A DNA stretch of 64,000 nucleotides, taken from the NCBI GenBank assembly GCA_009617715.1, contig VTFK01000124.1:783552-847551 (forward strand). Direction: 5' to 3'. The DNA comes from Plectrocnemia conspersa (Eukaryota > Arthropoda > Insecta > Trichoptera > Polycentropodidae). Position 1 is the first letter of the stretch. The number at the start of each line of letters is the position of its first letter. A program made the position numbers and the translations under genes. Below are positions 24,201-35,440 of the stretch, in pieces. Under the pieces are notes generated by a model. It made no database searches. It worked only from the letters and a program-made list of their open reading frames with translations, and was not told the DNA's origin.

Positions 24201-24855
24201 ACATTCCTACGACATCGTTATATGCAGTATATGTCATTTTACCAGCAATGCTAACACATATAATAATTTAATATATTGTATACAAATATAAATTAAAAGA
24301 TAATTCTTACCTATTAAGGAATATAATATGACCGTCGTCTCCTCTGGTTCTCATTGTCTTCAAAGCCTCTTTAGTACAAATAGAAACACCCAGAATGTTG
24401 GTGTCGAATAATTTCTTCCACTCGGAAGGCTGCCCATCTATATATTTACCATTCAAATTGAGCAAATAATATTGTAACACCTATCATACACAATGTCTAA
24501 CCCATAATTGGAGAATGATTCAATAAAGCAGCGTTATTAATTAAAACATCGACTCCTCCAAATTTATCTTCGATTGCTCTGAATGCAGTTTCGATGCTGT
24601 TCTGATCTTGAAGATCGCATTTGATTCCATACAGCTTTCCCTTCGTAACTTCAGCTAAGCTCTAATGCAGATAAATTATTATTTTATGAGACATTGATTT
24701 GTGTTTTAGCCACAAAGACTTACTTTTATATTTTCTTCTCTTCTGGCAAGTCCTACAACTATCATTCCAATTTCAGACAAAGATTTAGCAATCGCTGCTC
24801 CTATTCCAACACTAGCTCCAGTTACAACAGCCACTTTTCCAACCCACTTTTCCAT
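21202..24855 (-). CDS. SDR gene D, farnesol dehydrogenase/DHRS11-like, complete, with LINE insertions in intron 4
   Basis: Six coding exons: 24724-24855, 24502-24661, 24311-24437, 24115-24250, 21306-21473 and 21202-21243. They give 254 residues in one frame. Motifs are [12 protein letters not shown], Asn in DTNILG, Ser140, Tyr157, Lys161 (YPTSK) and [11 protein letters not shown]. Exon lengths equal those of gene C exactly (132, 160, 127, 136, 168, 42). Intron 4 (21474-24114) is 2.6 kb, against 67 bp in C, because it holds two degenerate LINE fragments oriented opposite to the gene. The coding sequence itself is undamaged. A TATA box and initiator precede the ATG. It is likely an active NADP(H)-dependent oxidoreductase; substrate unknown. 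Confidence 0.92.
21690..22985 (+). mobile_element. 5'-truncated LINE, CR1/L2-like reverse transcriptase relic
   Basis: Reverse transcriptase motifs are readable across frameshifts: [35 protein letters not shown], the FADDT catalytic box, NENKTKCMF and [19 protein letters not shown]-terminal YNTRNR region and an (AAT)n tail at about 22965-22985 follow. Stops and frameshifts near 21790, 21975, 22315 and 22450 make it dead. The HxYNTRNR end is typical of CR1/L2-type elements; the clade is inferred. It lies antisense inside intron 4 of SDR gene D. A shorter copy is at 32.28-32.62 kb. Confidence 0.85.
22990..24080 (+). mobile_element. Degenerate Jockey-type LINE fragment
   Basis: Pieces of a Jockey ORF2 can be read in shifting frames: [16 protein letters not shown] (the NYRPISLLSVxxKI motif), [13 protein letters not shown], and [19 protein letters not shown] sequence after the catalytic Asp pair. 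[10 protein letters not shown] and [15 protein letters not shown] follow. A large part of the polymerase core is missing between these motifs. It abuts the CR1-like relic directly, so this intron took two insertions. Confidence 0.7.
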
Positions 24856-27813
24856 TATGTATTATTCGATATTCAAACAAGAGATCTTGACTACTCGAGC
24901 TGCAATTCTCGTCTGATAAATTTTATGTTACCGTCGGTTTTTTATATACAACAAACTCGTTTAAAAACTATTTAAACAACTCACTTTTGCTTGTGAATCG
25001 TACGATTATTATTATTTACACGTAACTATTTATACCAATAACATTTACCTCCACTTGTTAAATTACAAACAAGTTTTAATTCGCAATTTAAAATAAAATT
25101 TATTTCCTTAAAATGTCAACAAATAATCTATGCAACTGCCTTACATGGAATTCAATAAATATATGTATGTATGAATCTTATACCAGATCCAATGTCTTTA
25201 ATTTTGTTATAAATATTTAAATGCAAGTATAACCTGTTTCTGCATATTATATAAATACTATAAATTTAGTGTCGTAAATAAATTAAACCTGTAGTTTAAA
25301 ATTTTTCTAATATAATATAATATTTTTAATGCAATTAATTTATTACATGTTTATTTATCTGTTTTACCTTCAAAAGTATGTAATTATGATAAGCCGTTTA
25401 ACTATTAAAGAGAATAATGACCGTATTACAAAAATATGTGATAAGCAATTAAGATGTTATTTTATATAACACACATAAAAATGATTATGATAAAATATTT
25501 TTTAAGGTTATTTGAAACAGTTGTATTTATCTTATATATATAATTGTTTTTCAGAATAATTATTATTAATTAATAAACACTCACTAATATCAAAAATAAT
25601 TTTAAAAATTATCGATTAATTAATAATTTGTTTATAAAACTTAGATAACAATTGTTTATTGATCTATGTTTAGGAAGAATTGTATTTACTATTTACAATA
25701 AGATAAATAACATATAATTAGGTATACATAGAAAAGCATGATCTACCTTAATTATTATAAAAGAACGGCCAAATATATTGCGCTGTGTATAAACCATAAC
25801 CAAACGATAGTTACAATAATATATTGATAATTGTGTTATATAAATAAAGGGTAACCCGCAAAAACGATTAAAAATAGACTTGACGCTGAACGGACGACCA
25901 CAGTAAACCCTCGTAACGTCCAGAAAAAAAACGGTCCTTTAGACATAAAGGAATAGATAAATAATGTATCGAATCATTTCGTTATTACTCTCGAAATATA
26001 GAGAATCTATTGTATAATCTTTTGTTCATTATATTTGCGCATTTGCAAAAAAGACCATTAATATTCGACCCTTTGTATTATCTCCGTTTCGAAATATCTA
26101 TCTATAAAATTTCACTCTTTAAAGGCATGCTCATAATTCGTTCGTCAAATATACGATCTCTGTATGGTTGTGATTCGCTGGAGACCTCTTCAATCTACGG
26201 TACAAAAGATCTGACAAGGAGACAATCACAACTGCACAGCATCCCACGCCATTATGCAAATTAGTACATATATTTTCAGCTAAGGGACAAGTAATTTCTA
26301 TTGTTTTATTTGTTTCGTGTGGAAGCGGTATTTTATAAATACTTCAAGGTTGTAGTCATGAGTACTTCTCAATAATGACAGTTGTTAATAAGCATTTTTA
26401 ATTATAAAACATGTGACGCTGATAATAAAATTCCAAATAGAACGTGCATATATAATATAAAAGAGAATAGGATTAGATTATACGGTCCCATTCAATAGCA
26501 ATACAATAATTTTAATTGTATTTTTTTTTTACTTATTACACAAGCTTATAATTATCATATAAGGCTCGAAAAAGAAATATATAATATTATTCATGATATT
26601 TATCCATAAATTCTAAAAGTTTTATATTGAATTATAGAAATGTAGCGATTGATACATAACACTAGTAAAGATACACGTCACACGCGCGTCTGAAATCCCG
26701 CGAACAGTGCCCATGGAACTAGCAGTCGTCTAAAAGTACGCCCGCATATTCTTTAAGGGTTGTAAAGTCAGTCTCACTGCTTTTCTAAAACTTGTTTTAT
26801 CTGATTATTAGGACATCATTTTCTGATCTTTAAATATGCACAAAAGGGTGAGAAGTAATATTTACTAATCACAGTGTTGTCAGCTCCTAATATCAATATA
26901 CACGTATTTAATTGGTCATTTTTGTTAGTCCAACAGCAAACCGCCCGTTCCAATGTTACTTACATTCTGTCTTTTAGCAAAATGGTGATAAAATCTCCCT
27001 TTATTCAATATATTTTTAAATAAAATGTTTGACTCTTAAATCCTTGCAAGCTTGTATGAACATTCAACAATATATTACGGCATAATCAGTTTGACTTTAA
27101 ATGAATGGTCGTAAATCAGATTAGCTGACTAAACAACGTTTAAACTAAACTAAACATGACAAGTTGATATGGTTATATTTTAACTGTAAAACAATAAAAA
27201 AATAGATAAGTCACATTTTTTTACACAAAATAATTACCCGTGCTGGGTATAAACATTGTAAACATTAAATGGGATTGTAATATAATTATAATGCTTTGGT
27301 TTTGCTAATCAATAAATATGGTGAAACGTCCTCGAATACGTCACGTCATATATATATATATATATGAAAAGCTACAAAAAAATATTAAACGTTAAAATAT
27401 TAAATATTAAATATTAAACGATTTGTGGAGGACGTTTGTACAGCGAACTGTACACAGTGACCCTATGAATATCTCCTTCTGGAAGGCGTCAGTGCTTGTC
27501 TTTGAGCGCGTGTCCTAGATGTGTTTTCCGCAGATTATCAATCGCTACGCACATTTATTTAGTAACAAATTGATACATGACAAAAAAAATCCCTGCTCTT
27601 ATCAATGTGACAGTCATTATTTTAATCGACAAATTTAAAAGAAATGTATCTAGTATAAAATATCAATCAAAAAATGTATAAAAAATACATGATTGTATTT
27701 ATCGAAGATCTCTTTGTGAGACATTATCTTAAAAGCTGATTTGAAGAATAATCGCCAGTTGAATATCAACGCTCATTATAGAACCATCTCTATTTTTTTA
27801 ATAAAAAAATAAG
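24856..27813. other. Divergent intergenic region between SDR genes D and E
   Basis: This is 3 kb of AT-rich DNA between head-to-head genes. It contains the D core promoter, a (TA)n run near 27348-27366, and a short inverted pair TGTACAG-CGAA-CTGTACA at 27437-27454. No gene is seen. Confidence 0.55.
24911..24948 (-). promoter_or_regulatory. Core promoter of SDR gene D (TATA plus initiator)
   Basis: On the minus strand TATATAAA begins at 24948 and ATCAGAC follows, with its central A at 24914, 34 bases downstream. This is roughly the spacing of an arthropod TATA/initiator promoter and would leave a 5' UTR of about 59 bases. Confidence 0.6.
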
Positions 27814-28919
27814 ATGGAACGCTGGAACGGAAAAGTAGCCGTAGTAACCGGAGCAAGTCGTGGAATAGGAGAGAGCTTAGTCAGAAATCTAGCTAAAAGG
27901 GGAATGATAGTGATCGCCTTAGCTAGAAATGAGCCCGCTTTAACAGTGAGTTTATATTTATTTATTTATATGAATCATATGTAATTATAACTTATTGAAA
28001 CATCTAGACATTGACTATAACTACAAAAGGGAAAGTGCACGGAATGAAATGTGACATTAAAAGCGAAAGGAACGTATTGGGCGTCTTCAAAAAAATTCAA
28101 GAACAATTCGGAGGAGTTGATCTACTGATCAATAACGCTGCTTGTCTTAACTTTGCGTCAATTATTGGTATTAATTTATGTTTTTAAATACTTATAAAAA
28201 CATCATTATCTTACTTAGATGTTGTTTAGATGGAAAAAGTAATGCATGGAAAGATATTTTGGAGACTAATATCTTGGGACTTAGTATCTGTACTCGCGAG
28301 GCATTGAAAACTATGAGATCGAGAGGCGATGATGGACATATTATCAACATTAACGCGTAAATTTTATTTTTTTATTAAAATGCATTTTATTATATTATAA
28401 CATATTAAATTTAAACAGCATTCTGGGACATACTGTATCCGTTGGATCCATTGGTATGTATCCTGCTAGTAAATTTGCTGTGACTGGCTTAACCGAAACT
28501 TTAAGGAATGAATTAAGAAACTTGGGCAGTAATATTAAAGTCACTGTAAGATCCTATGAACATTTTTATGTTGTGTTTATATTTACTGAAGCGTTTAAAA
28601 ATATTTAGAGTATTAGTCCTGAATTTGTGCATACTTCTCTTGGAGTGGAAGCTGGTACTAATTTTATACCATCACTGCATATCGAAGGAGATGAACGTCC
28701 TTCTGGATATTTATCAGTACATGATGTGACTGATGCTGTTATTGCTACTTTAAGCATGAGATCAAATGTTGAGGTATTTAAATAATATTTAAAAATTAAA
28801 TATTTTAAACTATTTATATAATACGTAAAATTTTAATTTAGATAAGGGAACTTATGATTCAGAGTTGCGAAACACTAAACTTACCAAAACCTGCGGTATG
28901 CTGTGAGATAATGGAATAA
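27814..28919 (+). CDS. SDR gene E, DHRS11-like with catalytic Ser replaced by Ala
   Basis: Six coding exons: 27814-27945, 28008-28167, 28230-28356, 28419-28545, 28609-28773 and 28842-28919. They give 262 residues with no stop. Motifs are [12 protein letters not shown], Asn in ETNILG, and Tyr154-x-x-x-Lys158 (YPASK). The residue aligned with the catalytic Ser is Ala140: its codon is split GC|C by the intron, where B, D and G have AG|C and C has AG|T. Exon 4 is 9 bases shorter than in C, and the SPG motif after it reads SPE. The last exon encodes a longer tail (25 residues against 13). The stop codon overlaps an AATAAA. Classical SDRs without this Ser are usually impaired, so E may be catalytically weak, altered, or a binding protein. 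Family assignment is certain; activity is inferred. Confidence 0.9.
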
Positions 28920-29374
28920 ATTTATTTAAATATTTATTATATGTATAAATAAATAAAAACGCATATTTTAATAATATTTATGGTTCACCGACCAAATTTA
29001 TATTTATAGTTATTAAATTTATGCGTATGTTATATTTTATTAAATAAAGTATGAATTAAAAAAATATGTTTTAATATAATTTCAAGTGCGTCAAATCACT
29101 GAAATCAATTTAATATTTAATTACATCATAAATCTTAAATTTAATTAGTTAATCTTTTAGATGATTGACAGCTGATTTGTTTATCTACTGTTCAATCAAC
29201 TGCCATTCTTCTGAATAATAATTAATTACGATTGCTTAATTCAATATTTAAATATTTATTATAAATATATACACAATACACATTTTTAATATAACAATAA
29301 AATAAAATATATATTTATATAATAGTGATATAACTGCAATATTTGTTTAAATATGATATAACAAAGCATATGTT
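28920..29374. other. Convergent 3' flanks of SDR genes E and F
   Basis: AT-rich spacer with AATAAA signals near 28915 and 28945 for E. No gene. Confidence 0.5.
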
Positions 29375-30347
29375 TTAAAATATTCCTTTAGAACTCTCCA
29401 TCACGATCTCTTTCACCTGTAATGAAAAATATTTATTAATAAGAATTATAATTTTTAATAAAAAAATATGAAAAATACCTCAACATGAGATGAAAAACTT
29501 AGTAATGATACAATCACTTTAGAGATATCAGTTGGTATCAAATCTGGACATGCGTCCATATCAATCATTTTTCTCTCCGTTGCTTTGTTGTTTAACATAT
29601 TAAAATGTGATTTAAGAGTAATGATGTTCTAAAAATCATCAAAAAAATAACAGTAGAAGCAAAAATATATAAATACAGATTAACTTACAGATATTTTAAT
29701 TTTGCTATTTGTCTCTTTCAAATCATTCCTGAGTTTATCTGTGAATGATTTAATCATTGCGTTGCTGTAAAATATATAATTAATCAATTACTGTTTCTTA
29801 AATACATATACACAAAATTAATTAAACACACTTATTCAAATTTATAATGTAACCATCATCTCCTCTACTTCTCATTGATCTCAATGCTTCAAGAGCAAAA
29901 ATATTAAAAGTCAAGAAGTTCTTGTCGAACACAACATCGCGAGCTTCAAAGTCTTGTTCTATAAAATTATTAATTTATATTATTTATAATAATATTTATA
30001 TTACTTAACAAACCTAATATTTCAGCATTATTAATCAGAACATCGACACCTCCAAACTGTTCTTCAATTTCCTTGAAAGTGTAACGTACGTCTTCTTCAT
30101 TCAAAGACTGACATCTCATCGTTTGAATCTTCTTGTTCACTTCAGCGCTAAAAATCTATTCAAAAAATCATTAATTATAAATTTAAATATAATATTGCAT
30201 AAGCAATATATTTACCTGCAATTTCACACTCCCTCTAGAAACTCCGATAACTGTCATTCCTTTTTCGGACAATATCCTAGACACTTCTGGACCTAAACCG
30301 CTGTTGGCTCCAGTCACTACAGCTACTTTACCAATCCACTTTTCCAT
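29375..30347 (-). CDS. SDR gene F, SDR-like protein lacking the catalytic segment
   Basis: Six coding exons: 30216-30347, 30014-30155, 29832-29958, 29689-29764, 29479-29628 and 29375-29416. They join in phase into 222 residues without a stop. The N-terminal Rossmann half is recognisable: [39 protein letters not shown]. Exon 4 is only 76 bases against 136 in B, C and D. The missing 60 bases (20 codons, in frame) remove the catalytic Ser, Tyr and Lys, so NLN is followed directly by NAMIKSFTDKLRNDL, which matches the helix after YxxxK. The intron before exon 4 is 67 bases, too short to hide an exon. The PG motif of exon 5 is also lost, and NNAG reads NNAE. F is therefore a probable pseudoenzyme, or a gene in early decay that still has an open frame. 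Confidence 0.85.
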
Positions 30348-30412
30348 TATTAGATTTGTTTCTTATTTTTTTTAAATCGAAGCTCGATACTCTTCGATCA
30401 ACTATCAATAAT

Positions 30413-30420
30413 GTACTGAT
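30413..30420 (-). promoter_or_regulatory. Candidate initiator of SDR gene F
   Basis: ATCAGTAC on the minus strand (central A at 30417) matches the arthropod TCAGT initiator, 70 bases before the ATG. No TATA box is evident. Confidence 0.4.
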
Positions 30421-30542
30421 GATTTGAAAAAGTAAGATTTTAATCAATCTTTTGAGTCAACGCTAAAATGATATCGATTTTTTTATCTATAATGTGATTA
30501 TATGTATAAGCATTAATAAAATATTTAATAAATTTAATTAAA

Positions 30543-30583
30543 CTAGCTGTCGGTATCTCACTATCGTGAGGTACCGAAGCTAG
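30543..30583. repeat. Perfect-like hairpin
   Basis: Arms CGGTATCTCAC (30551-30561) and GTGAGGTACCG (30566-30576) pair with one G:U-type mismatch around a TATC loop. An outer CTAGCT/AGCTAG pair extends the stem across a small bulge. It is more GC-rich than its surroundings, perhaps a mobile element terminus. Confidence 0.5.
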
Positions 30584-32279
30584 CGAGTGTGCGGATACCG
30601 GACCCTCAACTTTTTGGGTTTTAAATATTATTTTTGCTTCGTTCTGATTTTTTTAATTATTTTTCAGAATTTAATGGCTTAAATTAGACATTATTATGAA
30701 GGATTTTCAATGATAGTAAAAAATGGTTTTATTTATAAAAAATTACTTAACATTTTCAATTCATTTGTAAATTGGTTTAGAACTTGACTAAATATTTCCA
30801 GAAGAAAACATTTTATTTGAAACTTAAATATTTAATGATAAATTTAAATATTGTATATCATTTATGAATAGGTTTAAAGCTTAGCTTGATAATAACAAAT
30901 TAAAAATTGTACAGTGAAATCTTAATATAGTTTAATTAAATACTAACTGACTTAAATTATTAGTGCAATAAGTCATGTCGCGCATTTTTTTAATTGTTAA
31001 GTCAGTCATCGCTAGGCAATTAACGAGGGTATCGAAAATTTTTGTTTTGTATGAAAGATATTTTTTTAATTTTATATATATGTACATATATAGTTTTCAA
31101 ATAAAATTAAATTTCCAAAAACAAAGTATACTTTTTTCACAAAACTGAATCTTCTGATATAAACTTACTACATTACGATGTTTTAAGCTTAAATATGATT
31201 CTTATTGATAAACTTTTAACTGTATTCAAAGAAGCTATTATGCATTTCAAACTGTCGTTCAAAATATAAAATAAGTAACAGTTTAATTCATTCTTCGGTC
31301 ACCTGACCAATATTCATAACTCGGGGCGGAACCCTACTCTTTATTATTGTCTAATACATACATTTTTTTATTTAAAATGATTGACTGCAGTTCTAAAATA
31401 ATATCAAAGTTTTTTCGACGCGAAGTTTAATTTCACTATAACTAAATGCTATGCAATTATTTTAAATATAGTTGCACCAGTGCAATTAAGTAACTGATTA
31501 ATGACTGTAGAAATACTGCATTCGTAACTCTTGCGACAGAACCATAAACTGCAAAACGCGAAGTACAAAATAACGTTTACATTTGAATAAGGAAGAAGCT
31601 GACAAAATAATATAGTTGTGCATTGAAATACTTAAATCATTTATATTGCATTGTTTACCTATTAACCTTTAAAAGTCCAAAGGCATGTATGTCATTACCG
31701 AAATTGTCTTACCATTACATTCCGATGGCATCTATATTATCCACTACATATTTTATATTTTTTGAAGTCATTTTAAATGACTTAGTGATTATGTTTGTGA
31801 TTAAATAAATCGGATCGCAAAATCTTTTTAAATATTTTGGTGTATTTTTGAATAATAAGATGTACACTATTTTGTACAAAAGATCTAGGTGAAAATAAAT
31901 CTAATGGCTTCCAATACAAACAATAAAGTTATTGTACATTGCAATATGCACTGGGTCTGAGAAGGTTAAAACAAAAACTACTTTTACACTTATTATATTG
32001 TTTGAGTGAATCCATTTTTCAAAGAATTCTACATTTGTTCAAAATATTGAGCGGCTACAAACCTTTTTATTAAAAAATAAATGGATCATACACAATATAA
32101 GTACGTCTTCGAGTCTTATTCTCTGTAATTTTATTTTGCATCAAAAGAAGGGCAAAATAAAATATCTTTATGTTAAGACCTTGGCTACTGATACATGAAC
32201 AACGAATGATCACTTCCTCTGACACTTCCATTTCGAACTATAAAACATCAGAACTTAATTAATTAATTAAATTAATAAA

Positions 32280-32620
32280 TAAAACCAGATTTACTTGTTG
32301 TAGAAGTATGATTGATAGATTGGAATGGTTTGATGTTCAAGAATAAAGATTTACATAGATTGGATACTAGAAATAGAGACAATTTAAGAATAGTTAGGTA
32401 TAAGAAAATGAGTACGGCCAGGGTAATAATGTACGGTGGTATAAATTTATATAATAATATTCTTAGGACAATCCGCAAAAATAAAAATTTTACGATAAAT
32501 TAAAATAATTAAGTCTTTTTTATATTCTGTAAATGTTTATATTATGTTTTAATGTAGTTTTTAAACAATTAGCTATATTATCTGAATAAATAAATTGAAT
32601 AATAAATAAATAAATAACGT
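32280..32620 (+). mobile_element. Short CR1-like LINE 3' fragment
   Basis: This matches the 3' part of the copy at 22.48-22.98 kb, with shared stretches such as AGTATGATTGATAGATT and GATACTAGAAATAGAGA. It has an internal deletion after the VQE codons and a different A/T-rich tail (AATAAATAAATAAAT). The encoded MIDRLEW and DTRNR peptides match. Non-functional. Confidence 0.8.
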
Positions 32621-33332
32621 CAATAGCTCTCCAACTTATCGCATTGATACATCTTAAATTATTTTTCTTAAATTCAAGATAATATTTTTTTTTAATTAAT
32701 TCAAGACAAAACCCGTTTTAAAACAATATATTAAATTATAAAGATCAGAAAAAAATATTATATTTATCATATTTTAGATTGAATAATAAATTTAATTAAA
32801 TTCATAGTGACGCATGTGCCAATTAAAATTCATATGCATCTCTCTTATCTAAGCCGACGAGTATTAACCTCTTATCTGCCAAAGTGATCCAAATTGCAGA
32901 CTCTAACATCGGTACCAGTTAACAGCCTAAAGTTTGTGTCTCAGCACTTAATTTTAATTTACTTCTTCCAAAGAATTCAACACACGGTTTAATATATACA
33001 TGACCTGAACGAGCTAATATAAACTCATAAATTCGACAAGCAAGTGCTGCAACACAGAGGCAAAGCAACGGCCACTACGGGCAAAGCTTTAATGAAGGCT
33101 CGAAACTTGGGTGGAAAACTTTATAACTATGGTTGGAGGGTTGCTCGCCTTTGTCCTTTTTTCGTCTTGAAATAAAAAAAGTTCAAACGAGAAAAACCAA
33201 GAAAGTCCGTGCAAATCTGAAAACTAACGAACACTGGTCTGTCGTTATATTTAACATTTATTTAAAAATAAATACATGTGTATTTATTTTAATTTAAACG
33301 ATGGTTAAAAACTAGACGTAGATAACATTAAA

Positions 33333-33443
33333 TGTATCAATGTGTATTATCGATGTATTAAGGAGCTGGATGGCGATAGGCAAGTCAGACAGTGTGGATG
33401 TACTGGCTCTAACGGACGTCAGAAGAGGACGCAATCGTAACTC
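33333..33443 (+). repeat. Dispersed repeat, partner of 9.23-9.34 kb
   Basis: Plus-strand copy of the repeat also found inverted at 9228-9340. It begins near ATCAATGTG and runs to AGAGGACGCAAT. See that entry for the shared peptide. Confidence 0.6.
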
Positions 33444-34320
33444 GAAAACGTTCTGAAACCAAAACTGGAATTTATTAAAAATAGTTTAATTATCAACAAT
33501 TTACAAATCACAAAATCGCTGAAATAGAAGAATGGATAATAACCTAATAACTATTTAATTTAGATTATTTTCTTATACAGGAATTAGAATAGATCCCGTT
33601 TCAAGAATGCTGTGAACTAAAATGTCATATAATGCGATAAGCCAAGCATATTTTAAAAATTTGCAGACTCCGTTTACGGGAAGAGAGAATCTACAATGAC
33701 TCTCAAAAGTGATTCTGAGATCTTAAATGTGAATTTCTTTAGCCATAAAGTTTCAATAAAAATCATAGGAATATTTTTATTGTGAATGAGATCAGAAAAA
33801 TGATTTAATATGTCATTTTCCAACACTATAGGGCAGACGGTTAACGATAGCCCAAGAGTCCGACACAAATCAAATGCATCTTAGCAATGAGCATTTAAAA
33901 AGTATAACGCTGAAATTTAGTCTGATTAAATATAAACGGCGCCGGAGAGACACTGGCGCCAAACAAGCTTCGCGGCGAAAGGGTTAATGAACAACTTGTG
34001 TTAATTATACTACCATAAAAAAAACAGAGCAGTCTATAATGTTGCTTCAAAATTGCCCAAATTATTGAACTACAAGTTTATTATATAAACAATATAGATA
34101 ACAGTTAAGTTTTTTATCTGAAAAATATTATATACTTAGTAGATCTTACATTATTAGTTTTTTTTTATTAGTAAAAATAAAAATATATTTTTTAATGCAA
34201 AATATGTTTATTTCTACATTTTTAATAAATATTTAGAGACAATTCTTATACCAGTGATATTAGTTGCTATAAATCTAATTTCAGTTGTTTCAAAACTGTT
34301 TTTTGATTGAATATATATTT

Positions 34321-35440
34321 TTAAACAATTATTCCGTTTAGTATAAATTCCTGTACCTAAAAATATAAATATTGTTAATATTTACTTTTCCAGTTTATAA
34401 TTTAAAAAAAGACCATGTATATACTACCTCAACTGTGGATTTCATACTCAAAATAGCAACTACAGAATCAGCCAAATCCTGTGGACCCAAAAAATTATCA
34501 GCTTCAGGACTACCCTTTTCAGGCACAACAAAACCTTCAGTTGTGCCACAACTTATTAGCATATCAGTGATTACAGCTCCGGGGCAAAGGTTCTAAAAAG
34601 ATTTTATATGTCAATAAATATTTAACAAAGCTTTTAAGATATACAAAATATCTTACCGTAACTTTAATCCTGCTCTTTAAATCTCTCAGTTCATATCTTA
34701 ATGTATGAGCAAGAGTAGTTACTGCAAATTTACTTGCTGCGTACATGTTCATTGATTTAGTTTGTATTAATTGAACTCCAAGGAGGCTAAGGATATACAT
34801 TGGGAATTAACTTATAAATATTTATTATTTAATTGTGATAATACCTATTGACATGAATTATATGCCCATTGTCTCCTCTTGTTCTCATAGTCTTCAAAGC
34901 TTCCCTGGTGCATATTGACAAAGCAATAACATTTACATCAAACAAACTTTTCCAATCTTTGACTTCACCGCCTGATAAAAACACAATGGTGATTTGTTTT
35001 TTTTGAAAAAATATTTAAAGGTTAACTTTACTTGTCAATGTAGTGCTAAAGCCTAATCCAGCATTGTTTATCAAAATGTCAACACCGCCGAGATTATCTT
35101 CGATCCATTTGAAAGCAGCAATTATGTCACTTTCGACATTTAGGTCACATTTGACAGCCTTTATGATTCCTTTGCTTGTTCTAGCCAATTCCTAAAAAGT
35201 ATTGTATAAATATAAAACATCTTTTACTTATTTTTATTATAATTAATTGTTTAAATTTATCTTACTATGTATTTTTATTTTATTGATTTAAATAAATCTA
35301 TAACACACCTTAATCTTTTCATCTCTTCTAGCTAATCCGACGACAATTAACCCTTTCTCTGCTAAACTGACTGAAATCGCAGCTCCAATTCCAGCACTAG
35401 CACCAGTAACGACTGCAACTTTTCCATTCCAGCGTTCCAT
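34321..35440 (-). CDS. SDR gene G, farnesol dehydrogenase/DHRS11-like, complete
   Basis: Six coding exons: 35309-35440, 35032-35191, 34845-34971, 34657-34786, 34428-34592 and 34321-34356. They give 249 residues in one frame. Motifs are TGASAGIG, canonical NNAG, Asn in DVNVIALS, Ser140 (split AG|C), Tyr155-x-x-x-Lys159 (YAASK) and CPGAVITDM. Exon 4 is 130 bases, two codons shorter than in C. Unlike C, D and E it keeps NNAG, so it is closer to the family consensus. No signal peptide or membrane anchor is seen. It is a likely active soluble NADP(H)-dependent oxidoreductase of small alcohols or ketones; substrate unknown. It marks the right end of the SDR cluster. Confidence 0.92.

Larger units (their letters stand above)
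30348..34320. other. Intergenic region between SDR genes F and G
   Basis: Contains the F promoter, a 41-base hairpin at 30543-30583, a second CR1-like LINE fragment at 32.28-32.62 kb, a dispersed repeat at 33.33-33.44 kb and a GC-rich TTAA-type MITE end near 33.94-33.98 kb. No gene is supported. Confidence 0.55.

Noticed and set aside
30543..30583. Helitron 3' terminus
   Set aside because: A hairpin exists but no CTRR end follows at the expected short distance.
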